This document shows positions 54,397 to 63,135 of a DNA stretch of 64,000 bases, piece after piece. Where the stretch lies: NCBI GenBank assembly GCA_002928735.1, contig PERL01000008.1, positions 62,001 through 126,000 of the forward strand, read 5' to 3'. Each line of letters starts with the position of its first letter. The first letter of the stretch is position 1. The notes below the pieces were generated by a model that worked only from the letters and a program-made list of their open reading frames with translations, was not told where the DNA came from and did not search any database. The DNA is from Hyphomicrobium sp. (GTDB lineage: Bacteria; Pseudomonadota; Alphaproteobacteria; Rhizobiales; Hyphomicrobiaceae). Made by a program: the position numbers and the translations under genes.

Positions 54397-56013
54397 TCAG
54401 GCCGCCGGCGTCACACGCCGGGCCGGCGCCAACCAGCGGGCCAAGAGGGCCTTAAGCGCCTCGCCGTCAAATGGCTTGGCCAAGTGGTCATCCAGTCCGG
54501 CGTCCAGATAGCGTTTGCGGTCTTCGGCAAAGGCGTTGGCCGTCACGGCCACGATCGGCAATGTCGACCGCTCCGCAGCGTCGGAGGCCGCAACCAGCCG
54601 CCGGATGGCCCGCGTCGCCTCGATCCCATCGAGCCCGGGCATGTAGATATCCATAAGCACGAGATCGTAGGCCGCCTCCAGCCCCGCCAGCGAACGCGCC
54701 ACGGCCGCCACCGCTTCGTCGCCCGTGCTCACCCGAACAACCGCACAGCCCTCCCGTTCCAGCAGGCGCGTCGCAAGCAGGGCGTTGACCCCATTATCCT
54801 CGGCCACCAGCACGCGCGGCGTCCCCTCTCGCCATACCGGGACCGATGCAGGGACAATATCGGCAAGTGCCGCTCTCAGCGACGCCGCGTTTACATCGGC
54901 CTTGTCGATCAAGAACTCGGCCGTAAAAGTGGACCCTTCCCCCGGCGCCGACACAACCGAGATGTCGCCGCCCATCGCACGCGCTACGCGCCGGGCAATG
55001 GCCAGCCCCAACCCCGAGCCGCCATCCTGCCGCGATATGGCAGCCTCGCCCTGCTCGAATTCGGCAAAGATCGACTGACAATCGCAGGCACTGAGCCCCA
55101 CACCCGTATCGGCAACGGCGACCCGCACGCGCACTTCGCTGCCCTGGTCCTCCACCATGGACAAGCGCACGTCGATGCGCCCCTTGTCGGTAAACTTCAC
55201 GGCGTTGGACAACAAATTCAAGATCACTTGCCGGACGCGCGCCGCGTCGCCGCACAAGTCCCGCGGCGCATCGCCGTCGACAGACCAGGACAACTCGAGC
55301 CCCTTGCTAATCGCCTTAGGCGCCAGCAGAGCCACGCACCCTTGAATCGTCTGGGTGATCGAGAACGGCGCCTCGGCCAGAACGATTTTCCCCGCCTCAA
55401 TCCTTGAAAAATCCAGGATCTCGTCGATCAGCGTGACGAGCGCGCGCGCCGACTGCGCGATGGTCTGTGCATACATGCGCTGATCCGCCGTCAAAGGACC
55501 GTCCATAAGGAGGTCAGTCATGCCGAGAATGCCGTTCATCGGCGTGCGAATTTCGTGGCTCATCGTGGCAAGAAAGCGCGACTTGGCCCGGCTTGCATCC
55601 AGCGCCGCATCCCGCGCCAGTCGCAAATCCTCCGCCACACGCCGTTCGTCGGTGACATCGCGTCCGATCCGTTGCGTCTCCCGCGCATCCGTCAGCGTCG
55701 GCTCGCAAACGGTATTTTCCCACGCGATCCAGCGCGGCCCCGCGACCGTTTCAACATACTCGATGACGCTCGAAGCGGGCCCCTGTTCGACCGCGAACAC
55801 GTGCGGCTGGTGCGCACGGCCGGCGATGTCGGCTTCGGTCAACCCAAATGCTGCCAGATAGGCCCGGTTGGCAAAAATCACCCGCTCTTGCTCGTCGCGC
55901 CGCACGATCAGGCCGGCTTGTGCATCGAGCAGGTCGCGGTATCTCCGGGCGCTGTCGGCGATCTGCCAATGCAGATCGTGCAGCCGTTCGAGGTCATGAT
56001 CGACGTTATTCAC
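54397..56013 (-). CDS. Hybrid sensor histidine kinase (PAS-HisKA-HATPase-REC)
   Basis: 538 aa with no membrane segment, so a cytoplasmic sensor. PAS domain at about 24-125; phospho-acceptor H153 in TMSHEIRTPMNG; ATP-binding N-box (RQVILNLLSNAVKFT), DTGVGL and GGSGLGLAIARR; then a receiver domain with D455 in LVLMDIYMPG and Lys in HLAKPFDG. A hybrid kinase should pass its phosphate to a histidine phosphotransferase elsewhere. The Trm112-LON-thioredoxin genes follow upstream on the same strand, an order shared by related genomes. Input signal unknown. Confidence 0.93.
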   Translation of the reverse strand: MNNVDHDLERLHDLHWQIADSARRYRDLLDAQAGLIVRRDEQERVIFANRAYLAAFGLTEADIAGRAHQPHVFAVEQGPASSVIEYVETVAGPRWIAWENTVCEPTLTDARETQRIGRDVTDERRVAEDLRLARDAALDASRAKSRFLATMSHEIRTPMNGILGMTDLLMDGPLTADQRMYAQTIAQSARALVTLIDEILDFSRIEAGKIVLAEAPFSITQTIQGCVALLAPKAISKGLELSWSVDGDAPRDLCGDAARVRQVILNLLSNAVKFTDKGRIDVRLSMVEDQGSEVRVRVAVADTGVGLSACDCQSIFAEFEQGEAAISRQDGGSGLGLAIARRVARAMGGDISVVSAPGEGSTFTAEFLIDKADVNAASLRAALADIVPASVPVWREGTPRVLVAEDNGVNALLATRLLEREGCAVVRVSTGDEAVAAVARSLAGLEAAYDLVLMDIYMPGLDGIEATRAIRRLVAASDAAERSTLPIVAVTANAFAEDRKRYLDAGLDDHLAKPFDGEALKALLARWLAPARRVTPAA

Positions 56014-56158
56014 GGCAACGCAAACCTTCCATGCACCCGCGCGGTCGGAGCCTGCACGCGTTGGAAGACCTAAGCGGTCGCCGATTTAATAAAATCTGAA
56101 GCGATACGGTTAATGCAGCGCGCGTGTGCCGAATGCGTACACTGCTCGATGGATATGG

Positions 56159-56392
56159 CTAAAGTTTCGCCAGTTCATCGTCGGTCAGCGGCCGCGCCGC
56201 ATCCGCCGTCATCAGCGGCACGCCATTGCGAATGGGATAAGCCAATGCCGCCTTTCGGCTAAGCAATTCTTGAGTCTGAGAATTATAAACAAGAAGCCCC
56301 TTGGTGAGCGGGCACACCAAAACCTCCAGCAACCGCGGATCGAGACGCGGTACGGATTGCGCGGACGTGTCGGCGGCCTCATCGTCGCTCAT
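56159..56392 (-). CDS. Trm112 family protein
   Basis: 77 aa. [26 protein letters not shown] and [20 protein letters not shown] are the UPF0434/Trm112 pattern; the alphaproteobacterial form lacks most of the zinc cysteines of yeast Trm112, as here (a single Cys). Trm112 activates several methyltransferases in eukaryotes and archaea; the bacterial role is less clear. Its ATG overlaps the LON-domain stop as ATGA, so the two are translationally coupled. Confidence 0.92.
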   Translation of the reverse strand: MSDDEAADTSAQSVPRLDPRLLEVLVCPLTKGLLVYNSQTQELLSRKAALAYPIRNGVPLMTADAARPLTDDELAKL

Positions 56393-57078
56393 TGGATCGT
56401 CCCCCCGGAACCGCCGCTGGCCGCGATTTCCATTTCCGCAAGCGCCACGAGAACATCCGAACGCGTCTTCAAATCCCGCGCCTCCAGCAAGGCCTGCTTC
56501 TCTTCGCTGCCATAGGGCGCCATGATCGAGAGCGCGTTGACGAGGCTCTCGCTTGACGCCTGCTCAATCGCGCTCCAATCCGCTTCCAACCGGTTCTGAT
56601 CGAGATACGACTTCAGCACGCGCAACAATCCCGCGCGATCGACATCGCTCTCGCCGAGCCCCTGCGTGAGGTCTGCGGCGAACCGGTCGTAGCTGACACT
56701 CGCGACGCGGTAGGCGGTCGGCGTCGCCGCTTCGGCCACCACCTCAAACCGCATAACGCCCGTGAGCGTGATCGCTAGCCGCCCGTCATCCAGCTCTTGG
56801 TAGCTCGAAACCCGGCCTGCACACCCGACCGACCGCAGCGGCGCCGATTTGCCCTGCGGACTTTCGCTTTCGATCCCGCTACTGCCCGCACGCGCCGGCT
56901 GAATGATGCCAATCAACCGCGACCCCGCGAGCGCGTCGTTCAGCATCGCCAGATAACGCGGCTCGAAGATATTGAGCGGCAATGTTGCGCGCGGCAGCAA
57001 GATCGCCCCACGCAAAGGAAACACCGGCAGCCGGGGCGGCAGGTCCTGCGGTCGTTGATATTGTTCGATCCAGCCCAA
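56389..57078 (-). CDS. LON substrate-binding domain protein
   Basis: 229 aa. [34 protein letters not shown] is the start of the Lon N-terminal (PUA-like) domain; there is no AAA+ or Ser-Lys protease part, so it is the stand-alone type. A further helical part ([24 protein letters not shown]) completes it. Role unknown; probably substrate or chaperone-like binding, in keeping with the neighbouring thioredoxin-TPR chaperone. It lies 27 bases after that gene. Confidence 0.93.
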   Translation of the reverse strand: MGWIEQYQRPQDLPPRLPVFPLRGAILLPRATLPLNIFEPRYLAMLNDALAGSRLIGIIQPARAGSSGIESESPQGKSAPLRSVGCAGRVSSYQELDDGRLAITLTGVMRFEVVAEAATPTAYRVASVSYDRFAADLTQGLGESDVDRAGLLRVLKSYLDQNRLEADWSAIEQASSESLVNALSIMAPYGSEEKQALLEARDLKTRSDVLVALAEMEIAASGGSGGTIQ

Positions 57079-57105
57079 CGGGCGGTCCTTTCTATGCCAA
57101 TGGCA

Positions 57106-58017
57106 TTACGCAAAAAGAATAGACGACAACCGCTTGCGGCCATCGACCGTGAATTCGTCCTTCGGACCCCACACTTCGAACAATTCGACCAGCTGCTTGC
57201 GCGCGGCTTCCTCGTTCCATTTGCGGTCGCGGCGCACGATGGTTAGAAGATGCTCCAGCGCCTCGCCCTTGTGGCCCGTTGCGGCAAGAGCCACAGCCAA
57301 ATCATAACGCGCCTGATGGTCCGCCGGATCCTTCTCGAGTTTGGCCTCCAACGCCGCCGTCTCGCTTGCGCCCGCCGCCTTGGCCGCAAGTGCGATCGCA
57401 GCCTTCACGGCCTGCACCGGTCCGGCCCCCTCCTTGTCGGGCGGCACCAGCGACAGCATTTGCTCCGCCCGCTCGACATCGCCCGACTTCAAATAGCAAC
57501 GCGCCACACCGGCCAGCGCGTCCACGTTCGTCTGATCCTCCTGCAAGACGGCCGAATAAGCCTCCGCCGCGCCTTGCAAGTCGCCGGCATCGAACGCCTC
57601 TTCGGCCGCCGCCAGAATATCCGCAACGCTGGGCCCAGCATCCAACGCGGCGTCATCGCCCAAGAGCCGGTCGATGAACTGCCGCAGCATGCTCTCTGGC
57701 TGCACGCCGACAAATCCATCAAGCGGCCGCCCATCGCGAAACGCATAAACCGTCGGCAGCGACTGCACGCGCAGCTGCGCGGCAATCGAAGGATGCGCGT
57801 CCGTGTCGAGCTTCACGAGCCGAACCTTGCCCCCATAGCTCTTCACGACCTTTTCCAGCACCGGCGCCAGCTGCTTGCACGGCCCGCACCAGTTGGCCCA
57901 GAAATCGACGATCACGAGCGACGTCCGCGATTCCTCGATGACGTCCTTCATGAAGTTCGCCGTCGTCGTATCCTTGACGAGGTCTGCGGCCTGTGGTGTC
58001 GCCGAACCAAGTTCCAT
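57106..58017 (-). CDS. cnoX: Thioredoxin-TPR protein of the CnoX/YbbN type
   Basis: 303 aa. The N-terminal thioredoxin domain has an intact active site WCGPCKQLAP; the C-terminal 180 residues are helical repeats (AYSAVLQEDQTNVDALAGVARCYLKSGD). CnoX (YbbN) protects clients from oxidation and hands them to GroEL. The CGPC motif suggests that this one may also reduce disulfides. It heads the operon with LON and Trm112. Confidence 0.92.
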   Translation of the reverse strand: MELGSATPQAADLVKDTTTANFMKDVIEESRTSLVIVDFWANWCGPCKQLAPVLEKVVKSYGGKVRLVKLDTDAHPSIAAQLRVQSLPTVYAFRDGRPLDGFVGVQPESMLRQFIDRLLGDDAALDAGPSVADILAAAEEAFDAGDLQGAAEAYSAVLQEDQTNVDALAGVARCYLKSGDVERAEQMLSLVPPDKEGAGPVQAVKAAIALAAKAAGASETAALEAKLEKDPADHQARYDLAVALAATGHKGEALEHLLTIVRRDRKWNEEAARKQLVELFEVWGPKDEFTVDGRKRLSSILFA

Positions 58018-58130
58018 AGCGAGGGTATCTCCTTCAGAAAGAATGCCGGGCGGCGCGCGTCGCCGACCCTCGGCAGGCTCCGGGCCCCGTTACATGGGGT
58101 TTGCCGGGATATATGGGGTCCAAAGGCGCG

Positions 58131-58631
58131 TCAGTCGAGAGTGAGCGCCGCAATCAGTGGGGTATGTCCCGCCGCGCGAATGAACCGCAAAAGGTCCTCG
58201 CGCGCAATGCTCGTTGTGGCCGAATTCTCCAAGGGGTGCAGGTTGATAGTCTCGAACGCCATCAGGTTTTGATCGATCACCACCCGCACCTGCCCCGCTC
58301 CGTCGTTCATCACCGCAAACGCCGTCACAGAACCCGCTTTGACGCCCAAAACCTCCTCCAGAAGCTCAGCCCGCCCGAAACTCAGCCGTGCCGAGCCGAT
58401 GACCGGCGGCAGCTTCTTCAAGTCCACCCGCGTCCCGTGGTGCGCCACAATCAGGAACAACTGCCCCTTGGCGTCCTTGAGAAAGAGGTTCTTCGTATGC
58501 CCGCCGGGGATGGTCGCATACAACTCGCCGCTGTCCTCCACGGTGAACACGGGCGCATGCTCCACCGTCGGGCACGCGATGCCCAATTCGGCAAGCCGGT
58601 CCATGAGGCGCTGACGCTGGGGGCTGATCAC
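58131..58631 (-). CDS. ProX/YbaK-type aminoacyl-tRNA editing protein
   Basis: 166 aa. HTKNLFLKDAKGQLFLIVAHHG holds the conserved Lys of the YbaK/ProX editing domain, and GSVTAFAVMNDGAGQVRVVIDQNLM and HPLENSATTSI follow the PrdX pattern. Free-standing proteins of this type deacylate Ala-tRNA(Pro) or similar misacylated tRNAs. Start ATG 58631. It is followed by a different strand unit and lies 206 bases from a tRNA-Gly gene. Confidence 0.9.
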   Translation of the reverse strand: MISPQRQRLMDRLAELGIACPTVEHAPVFTVEDSGELYATIPGGHTKNLFLKDAKGQLFLIVAHHGTRVDLKKLPPVIGSARLSFGRAELLEEVLGVKAGSVTAFAVMNDGAGQVRVVIDQNLMAFETINLHPLENSATTSIAREDLLRFIRAAGHTPLIAALTLD

Positions 58632-58836
58632 AGGGCAACCTCGAAAATCGACGACAAATCGCGCGCCCTGGACGTAAAACGCCCGCGCGCCGGCCGCAAC
58701 CGAGGCCTCACCTGCGTTTCCAGTTGACGGCCCGGAAGCGGCCTGTTATCCGCCTGCCTCCGGTAACCGCTCTTGTACCAAGCCTTGGTATGAGTGGGTC
58801 TCGGCGGCGCCCAGAAGGCGCCCTTTTGAATGGTAA

Positions 58837-58911
58837 GCGGGTGTAGCTCAGCGGTAGAGCATCACGTTGCCAACGTGAGGGTCGAGGGTTCGATCCCCTT
58901 CGCCCGCTCCA
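58837..58911 (+). tRNA. tRNA-Gly (anticodon GCC)
   Basis: Full cloverleaf: acceptor arm GCGGGTG/CGCCCGC with one G-U pair, D arm GCTC...GAGC, anticodon arm TCACG-TTGCCAA-CGTGA, T arm GAGGG-TTCGATC-CCCTT, discriminator T and an encoded CCA end (58909-58911). The anticodon GCC reads GGC/GGU, the commonest Gly codons here. It stands alone; its 3' end shows no integrase beside it. Confidence 0.96.
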
Positions 58912-58953
58912 TTCGAAAACTTTCAGAAATTTCGTGCGAAGACGCGCCCGTCC

Positions 58954-59808
58954 TCAAGCCGCGCTTGCCGCCGCTTGCCCGGCCGCCATCCGCTGCAAAA
59001 GCTCTTCCGTCAGCGCCCGCACGGCCGCGCCCACGTGGCCAGGATACTTCGCGAAATAGGACCGGTCCTGCGTCCGGAACCGCGCCGCATCCTGCAACGA
59101 TTGCGCACGCGGCACGACACCCGTGAAACAATTGTTGTCTGGGTTCTCCGCCAGCCAGCGCTGATATTCTGCTTCCGTCGCCGACGTCTGATCGAACATG
59201 TTGACGATCACGCCGAGGTTCTCCGCAAACCCCATCTCCGGGTTCAGCGCCTTGAACCGCCGGAACACGTCGAGACCGCACACCGACACATAATCGGCCT
59301 TCGTCGGCGAAATATGAAAATCCGATTCGCGCAGCCAGCTTTCCGTCAAAACCGATAGTCCCGGCGGACAGTCGATCAGAACCACGTCGAACACACTGCG
59401 CACTTCCAACAGTAGCTGCGCGATCGCCGTGCGCAGCCGCGCGTGCAGCTGTTCCTTGGAAACCTCGCGCTCGAACAGCGTCAGCTGCATGTCGCTCGGG
59501 ATCAGAAAGACCGTCCGCGCATCGTCGACGTCGCCCACATCGCGGATAACCACCCGCGACCAATCCGGCGTCCCGCCCTGCAGCACACGGCCGACCAGGT
59601 GATCAACGAGCGTCAGACCTTCCGATTGCAACCGATGCAGATTGGCGACCGATGTTAGCATGCTCGACACGCTCGCCTGCGCGTCGCTGTCGATCACCAG
59701 CACGTTCTTGCCGTGGTAGCACGACAGCGTCTCGGCAAGCGCCAGCACCAGCGTCGATTTACCGACGCCGCCCTTAGTGTTCATCACCGCAATGGCATTG
59801 CGCGGCAT
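58954..59808 (-). CDS. ParA/MinD-type ATPase, orphan
   Basis: 284 aa from ATG 59808 (MPRNAIAV); longer starts add unlike residues. Deviant Walker A KGGVGKST at residues 12-19, switch I (DSDAQASVSSML) and VVLIDCPPGL for Walker B are those of chromosome-partitioning and cargo-positioning ATPases. No ParB or centromere-like site is beside it, so it is an orphan. Such proteins position plasmids, chromosomes, chemoreceptor arrays or enzyme complexes; the partner is unknown. It reads toward the tRNA. Confidence 0.9.
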   Translation of the reverse strand: MPRNAIAVMNTKGGVGKSTLVLALAETLSCYHGKNVLVIDSDAQASVSSMLTSVANLHRLQSEGLTLVDHLVGRVLQGGTPDWSRVVIRDVGDVDDARTVFLIPSDMQLTLFEREVSKEQLHARLRTAIAQLLLEVRSVFDVVLIDCPPGLSVLTESWLRESDFHISPTKADYVSVCGLDVFRRFKALNPEMGFAENLGVIVNMFDQTSATEAEYQRWLAENPDNNCFTGVVPRAQSLQDAARFRTQDRSYFAKYPGHVGAAVRALTEELLQRMAAGQAAASAA

Positions 59809-59958
59809 TGCGCGAAAACCCCACCCGTCATCGTCCCAGCCTGAGCAGCCAGGAACCCCGCGCCCCAACCGAACCCTTGCCGCGCGATTGTGGCAGTCTC
59901 GGGGTCAACAGGGAACCAGGGGTCTACTGGCCTTGTCGGAACGGCGCCGGCGGTGCGG

Positions 59959-60696
59959 TCAGTGATGCGCCCGGATCGGCCGCCACGCATAACCGCCCGA
60001 CCGCACCTTCACCGCATGCCGCGCCACGCCATAGACCGGCGGTTCGACAACCACGTGACGCTGCGCTGGTCGCAACACTACCGGCCGCTCGACAAAGCGC
60101 GTCACCGGAGGTTGATACACATGCCGCACGCCCGCTGGACGCACGAGCACCGTGCGGGGCACATCGGCGTAGATGGGCGGCGTAAAAACAGGCACGCGCT
60201 GACCAGGATCGACGACGACGTCGCGCGCGATGGTCCGCGTCACCGGCGGCGACTTTTTCGGGCACCGGATCGTCTGTCCATACCGGTCGTGATAGGTGAC
60301 CCATCGGGTCGAGCCCGGATGAACAACCACGGTCTCGTGGACCGTTTCCACGACGGGCGGCGTCACGCGATAGCTAACGGTCCCTGGTTGCACCAATTCG
60401 CGCCGTACGATCGTGCTGTAAACTGGCGGCACGTGCACCGCATGCGCTCGGCCCGGCGCGACCACTTCCCGTTCCAACCGCGTGCCCACCACCGGCGGCA
60501 CATGCACCACGCGTTTCGTGGCCGGTCTCAGCATCACCGGCCGCTCGACGTTTTGATAGACGTCAGGCAACCGCACTTTCTTATAGCAGCTGACCTCCTC
60601 GCCCCGGCACCCATGCCCTCCCGCCGAAGCCGGCGCGCCCGCGCCAAGAACGGCCGCCAACCCCAGGGCCAGCGCAATCGATTTTCCCGCCGTCAT
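59959..60696 (-). CDS. Secreted protein of tandem PPV repeats, 245 aa
   Basis: A signal peptide (SIALALGLAAVLGAGAPASA) is followed by a short segment with two Cys and then eight imperfect repeats of about 22-25 residues. Their core is a hydrophobic-x-PPVYxxV-x-R-x-VVV-x-PG pattern (for example HVPPVYSTIVRRELVQPG, FTPPIYADVPRTVLVRP, YQPPVTRFVERPVVLRP). The repeats fill nearly all of residues 40-240. A longer central linker with a third Cys holds WVTYHDRYGQTIRCPKKS. No catalytic motif is seen. A periplasmic or surface beta-repeat scaffold is likely. I know no family name. It is divergent from lemA. Confidence 0.8.
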   Translation of the reverse strand: MTAGKSIALALGLAAVLGAGAPASAGGHGCRGEEVSCYKKVRLPDVYQNVERPVMLRPATKRVVHVPPVVGTRLEREVVAPGRAHAVHVPPVYSTIVRRELVQPGTVSYRVTPPVVETVHETVVVHPGSTRWVTYHDRYGQTIRCPKKSPPVTRTIARDVVVDPGQRVPVFTPPIYADVPRTVLVRPAGVRHVYQPPVTRFVERPVVLRPAQRHVVVEPPVYGVARHAVKVRSGGYAWRPIRAHH

Positions 60697-60899
60697 CGCT
60701 CTCTACTCCACGTGAAACAATCCCGCGCCAGCCTAGCCGCGACCCGGCCAGCCTCGAAGAACAGCCCACAATCAGGGTAAAGATGGTTCAGTTGCCCCGG
60801 CGCTCTTCGTGGCGCCCGCCCACCGGCCTCATGACCCTTGCCTTCCGGCATCGCCCCGCTATGACGTTGGAGCGTCAATCTTTGGGGAGGCCCTCGGCC

Positions 60900-61526
60900 A
60901 TGACTGCTCTCACGTTCGCCCGGTCCAGCCGGTCGCTGGTCGTCGCTTGCATGCTCGCCCTCACCCTGCCCCTCGCCGGCTGCGGCGTGAACAACATCCC
61001 GACTTACGAACAGAACGCCAAGGCCGCCTGGTCCGAGGTGCTAAATACCTATAAGAGCCGCGCCGATCTCATCCCGAACCTCGTCGAAACCGTGAAGGGC
61101 TTCGCCGAGCAGGAAAAGAGCGTGTTGACGGAAGTGGTCGAAGCCCGCGCGAAGGCAACCAGCGTGCAAGTGCCCGCCGACATCCTGACCAACCCCGACG
61201 CCATGAAGAACTTCCAAGATGCGCAGAGCCAGCTCGGCGGCGCGCTGGGCCGCCTGCTCGCGGTCGTCGAGCGTTACCCAGATATCAAGTCGGGCCAGAA
61301 CTTTCTTGCCCTGCAGAGCCAGCTTGAAGGCATCGAAAACAAGATCCGCATCGCCCGCAGCGATTACATCCAGGCTGTCCGCGTGTACAACACCGAGATC
61401 ACGACCATCCCCGGCCGTTGGTGGCGGGCATTCGTTTATCCCGACAAGACCGAGATGGCGACGTTTGATATCCCCGCCGAAGAACAAAAGACCCCCAAAG
61501 TCGATTTCGGCACCGACAAGAAGTGA
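60900..61526 (+). CDS. lemA: LemA family lipoprotein
   Basis: 208 aa from ATG 60900 (GGGAGG 10 bases upstream). A lipobox LPLAGC (Cys 28) makes it a lipoprotein. IPTYEQNAKAAWSEVLNTYKSRADLIPNLVETVKGFA and GENKIRIAR-like helices are LemA; the protein is one long helical bundle. LemA is commonly next to TPM-domain genes, as here, but its role is not settled. It is followed by a dispersed palindrome, then two TPM genes on the same strand. Confidence 0.93.
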   Translation: MTALTFARSSRSLVVACMLALTLPLAGCGVNNIPTYEQNAKAAWSEVLNTYKSRADLIPNLVETVKGFAEQEKSVLTEVVEARAKATSVQVPADILTNPDAMKNFQDAQSQLGGALGRLLAVVERYPDIKSGQNFLALQSQLEGIENKIRIARSDYIQAVRVYNTEITTIPGRWWRAFVYPDKTEMATFDIPAEEQKTPKVDFGTDKK

Positions 61527-61536
61527 AGCAAGCCTG

Positions 61537-61580
61537 TCCCCTCTCCCCGTCCTGACGGGGAGAGGCTTAGGGTGAGGGGT
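61537..61580. repeat. Dispersed palindromic repeat, copy 3
   Basis: CCTCTCCCCGT (61540-61550), a 4-base loop and ACGGGGAGAGG (61555-61565), followed by CTTAGGGTGAGGGG, between lemA and the first TPM gene. Same type as at 22623-22663 and 46391-46434. Confidence 0.85.
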
Positions 61581-61620
61581 AAAGAGTGCGTGAGGGGCAG
61601 CCGCTTGTGCTAAACCAGAC

Positions 61621-62457
61621 GTGACCCGTCAAAAATCTATTCTCCTCCACGGAGCAGTCCCGGTGCGCGCGATCCTGACAGCGCTGGCACTCGTCCTGAC
61701 GGTGCTCATCACCGGCATCGGGCCCAGCCACGCCGCCGATCCTGTCTTCCCCGCACTCACCGGCCGCATCGTCGATAACGCCAATCTGCTCACCGCCGAA
61801 GACGAAGCCGAACTCACCGCCGCGCTCCAATCCCTCGAAGGCACCTCCTCCGATCAGCTCGCGATTGTGACGCTGCCATCGCTGCAAGGCTTCACCATCG
61901 AAGACTTCGGCTACAAGCTCGGCCGCCACTGGGGCATAGGTCAGGCCGGCAAGGACAACGGCGTCCTGCTCATCGTCGCTCCCAACGAGCGCAAGGTCCG
62001 CATCGAAGTCGGCAAGCGCCTCGAACCGCTCATGACCGACGCCATGAGCCGTATCATCATCGAGAACGCCATCCTGCCCGGCTTCCGCCGCGGCGACTTT
62101 GCCGGCGGCATTCGCGCCGGCGTCCGCGACATCAAAGACGTGTTGCTCGGCGATGCCGAAGCCGTCAAAGAGCGCGCCCGCGGTATGAACCAAGCCCCCG
62201 ATGTCGATTGGATCGCGCTCATCATCATCGCCATCTGGATCGCCATCGTCGTCTTTTCGATCTACCAGCAGCACAAGCAGGCCGGGCAATATCCGCAAAC
62301 GGCCGGCCCCGGCGCACGCCGCCGCCGCCGTAGCCGCGACGGCGGCATCATCATTCTGCCCGGCGGCTCGGGCGGCTGGAGTGGCGGCAGCGGCGGTGGC
62401 GGCTGGTCGGGCGGCGGCGGCACGTTCAGTGGCGGCGGCGCTTCGGGCGGTTGGTGA
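61621..62457 (+). CDS. TPM-domain membrane protein (YgcG-like)
   Basis: 278 aa from GTG 61621. A signal or anchor (AILTALALVLTVLITGIGPSHA), then the TPM domain (ALTGRIVDNANLLTAEDEAELTAAL, VLLIVAPNERKVRIEVGKRLEP). A membrane segment (WIALIIIAIWIAIVVFSIYQ) and a long Gly/Ser/Trp low-complexity tail (SGGSGGGGWSGGGG) follow. TPM proteins may act in membrane protein turnover or as phosphatases; the role is unsettled. A second TPM gene follows after 19 bases. Confidence 0.92.
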   Translation: MTRQKSILLHGAVPVRAILTALALVLTVLITGIGPSHAADPVFPALTGRIVDNANLLTAEDEAELTAALQSLEGTSSDQLAIVTLPSLQGFTIEDFGYKLGRHWGIGQAGKDNGVLLIVAPNERKVRIEVGKRLEPLMTDAMSRIIIENAILPGFRRGDFAGGIRAGVRDIKDVLLGDAEAVKERARGMNQAPDVDWIALIIIAIWIAIVVFSIYQQHKQAGQYPQTAGPGARRRRRSRDGGIIILPGGSGGWSGGSGGGGWSGGGGTFSGGGASGGW

Positions 62458-62476
62458 AGGAAGGAAACAAACCACG

Positions 62477-63094
62477 ATGGCCTTCATCTCGGATCATGAT
62501 CAGGCACGCATCGGCGCAGCGATCGCGGCCGCCGAAAAGAAAACCTCCGGCGAAATCGTCGCCGTCTTGAGCGGCGAAAGCGCCAGCTATTTGCACGTCC
62601 CGTTCCTCTGGGCGGCGCTCATCGCTCTCATCGTGCCCTGGCCGCTGGTCTATTTCACCTGGTGGCCCGTGCAGTGGATCTATCTCATTCAACTCAGCGT
62701 CTTCTTGGCTATCCTCTTGCTCACGCTCCCCCGCCGCGTGCGCTACGCCCTGGTGCCTCAATCCATCAAAACCGAACGCGCCCACCGCCGCGCCGTGGAG
62801 CAATTCCTCGTCCAGAACCTCCACACCACCGCCGGCCGCACCGGTGTCCTCATCTACGTCTCCGTCGCCGAGCGCTACGCAGAAATCATCGCCGACACCG
62901 GTATCGACTCGAAGGTCCCGAATGGCACATGGCAGGCGATCGTCGAAGATCTCACGTCCAACATCGCCGCCGGCCGCGCAGGTGAAGGCTTCGTCCACGC
63001 CGTCGAGCGCTCGGGCGAACTCCTCGCCCAGCATTTCCCGCCGGGCACGCGCGATCCCAACGAATTGCCAAATCACCTGATCGTCATCGATTAG
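62477..63094 (+). CDS. Second TPM-domain membrane protein
   Basis: 205 aa from ATG 62477. IGAAIAAAEKKTSGEIVAVLSGES is the N-terminal TPM start; two membrane segments (PFLWAALIALIVPWPLVYFTW and LIQLSVFLAILLLTLPR) interrupt the domain, and GRTGVLIYVSVAERYAEIIADTGI with HFPPGTRDPNELPNHLIVID complete it. The same pair behind lemA is found in many proteobacteria. Probably translated from the same mRNA as the previous gene. Confidence 0.9.
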   Translation: MAFISDHDQARIGAAIAAAEKKTSGEIVAVLSGESASYLHVPFLWAALIALIVPWPLVYFTWWPVQWIYLIQLSVFLAILLLTLPRRVRYALVPQSIKTERAHRRAVEQFLVQNLHTTAGRTGVLIYVSVAERYAEIIADTGIDSKVPNGTWQAIVEDLTSNIAAGRAGEGFVHAVERSGELLAQHFPPGTRDPNELPNHLIVID

Positions 63095-63135
63095 TCGTAT
63101 CGCGCGGTCACAAAGCTCGGCGAAAGAGGGCATCG

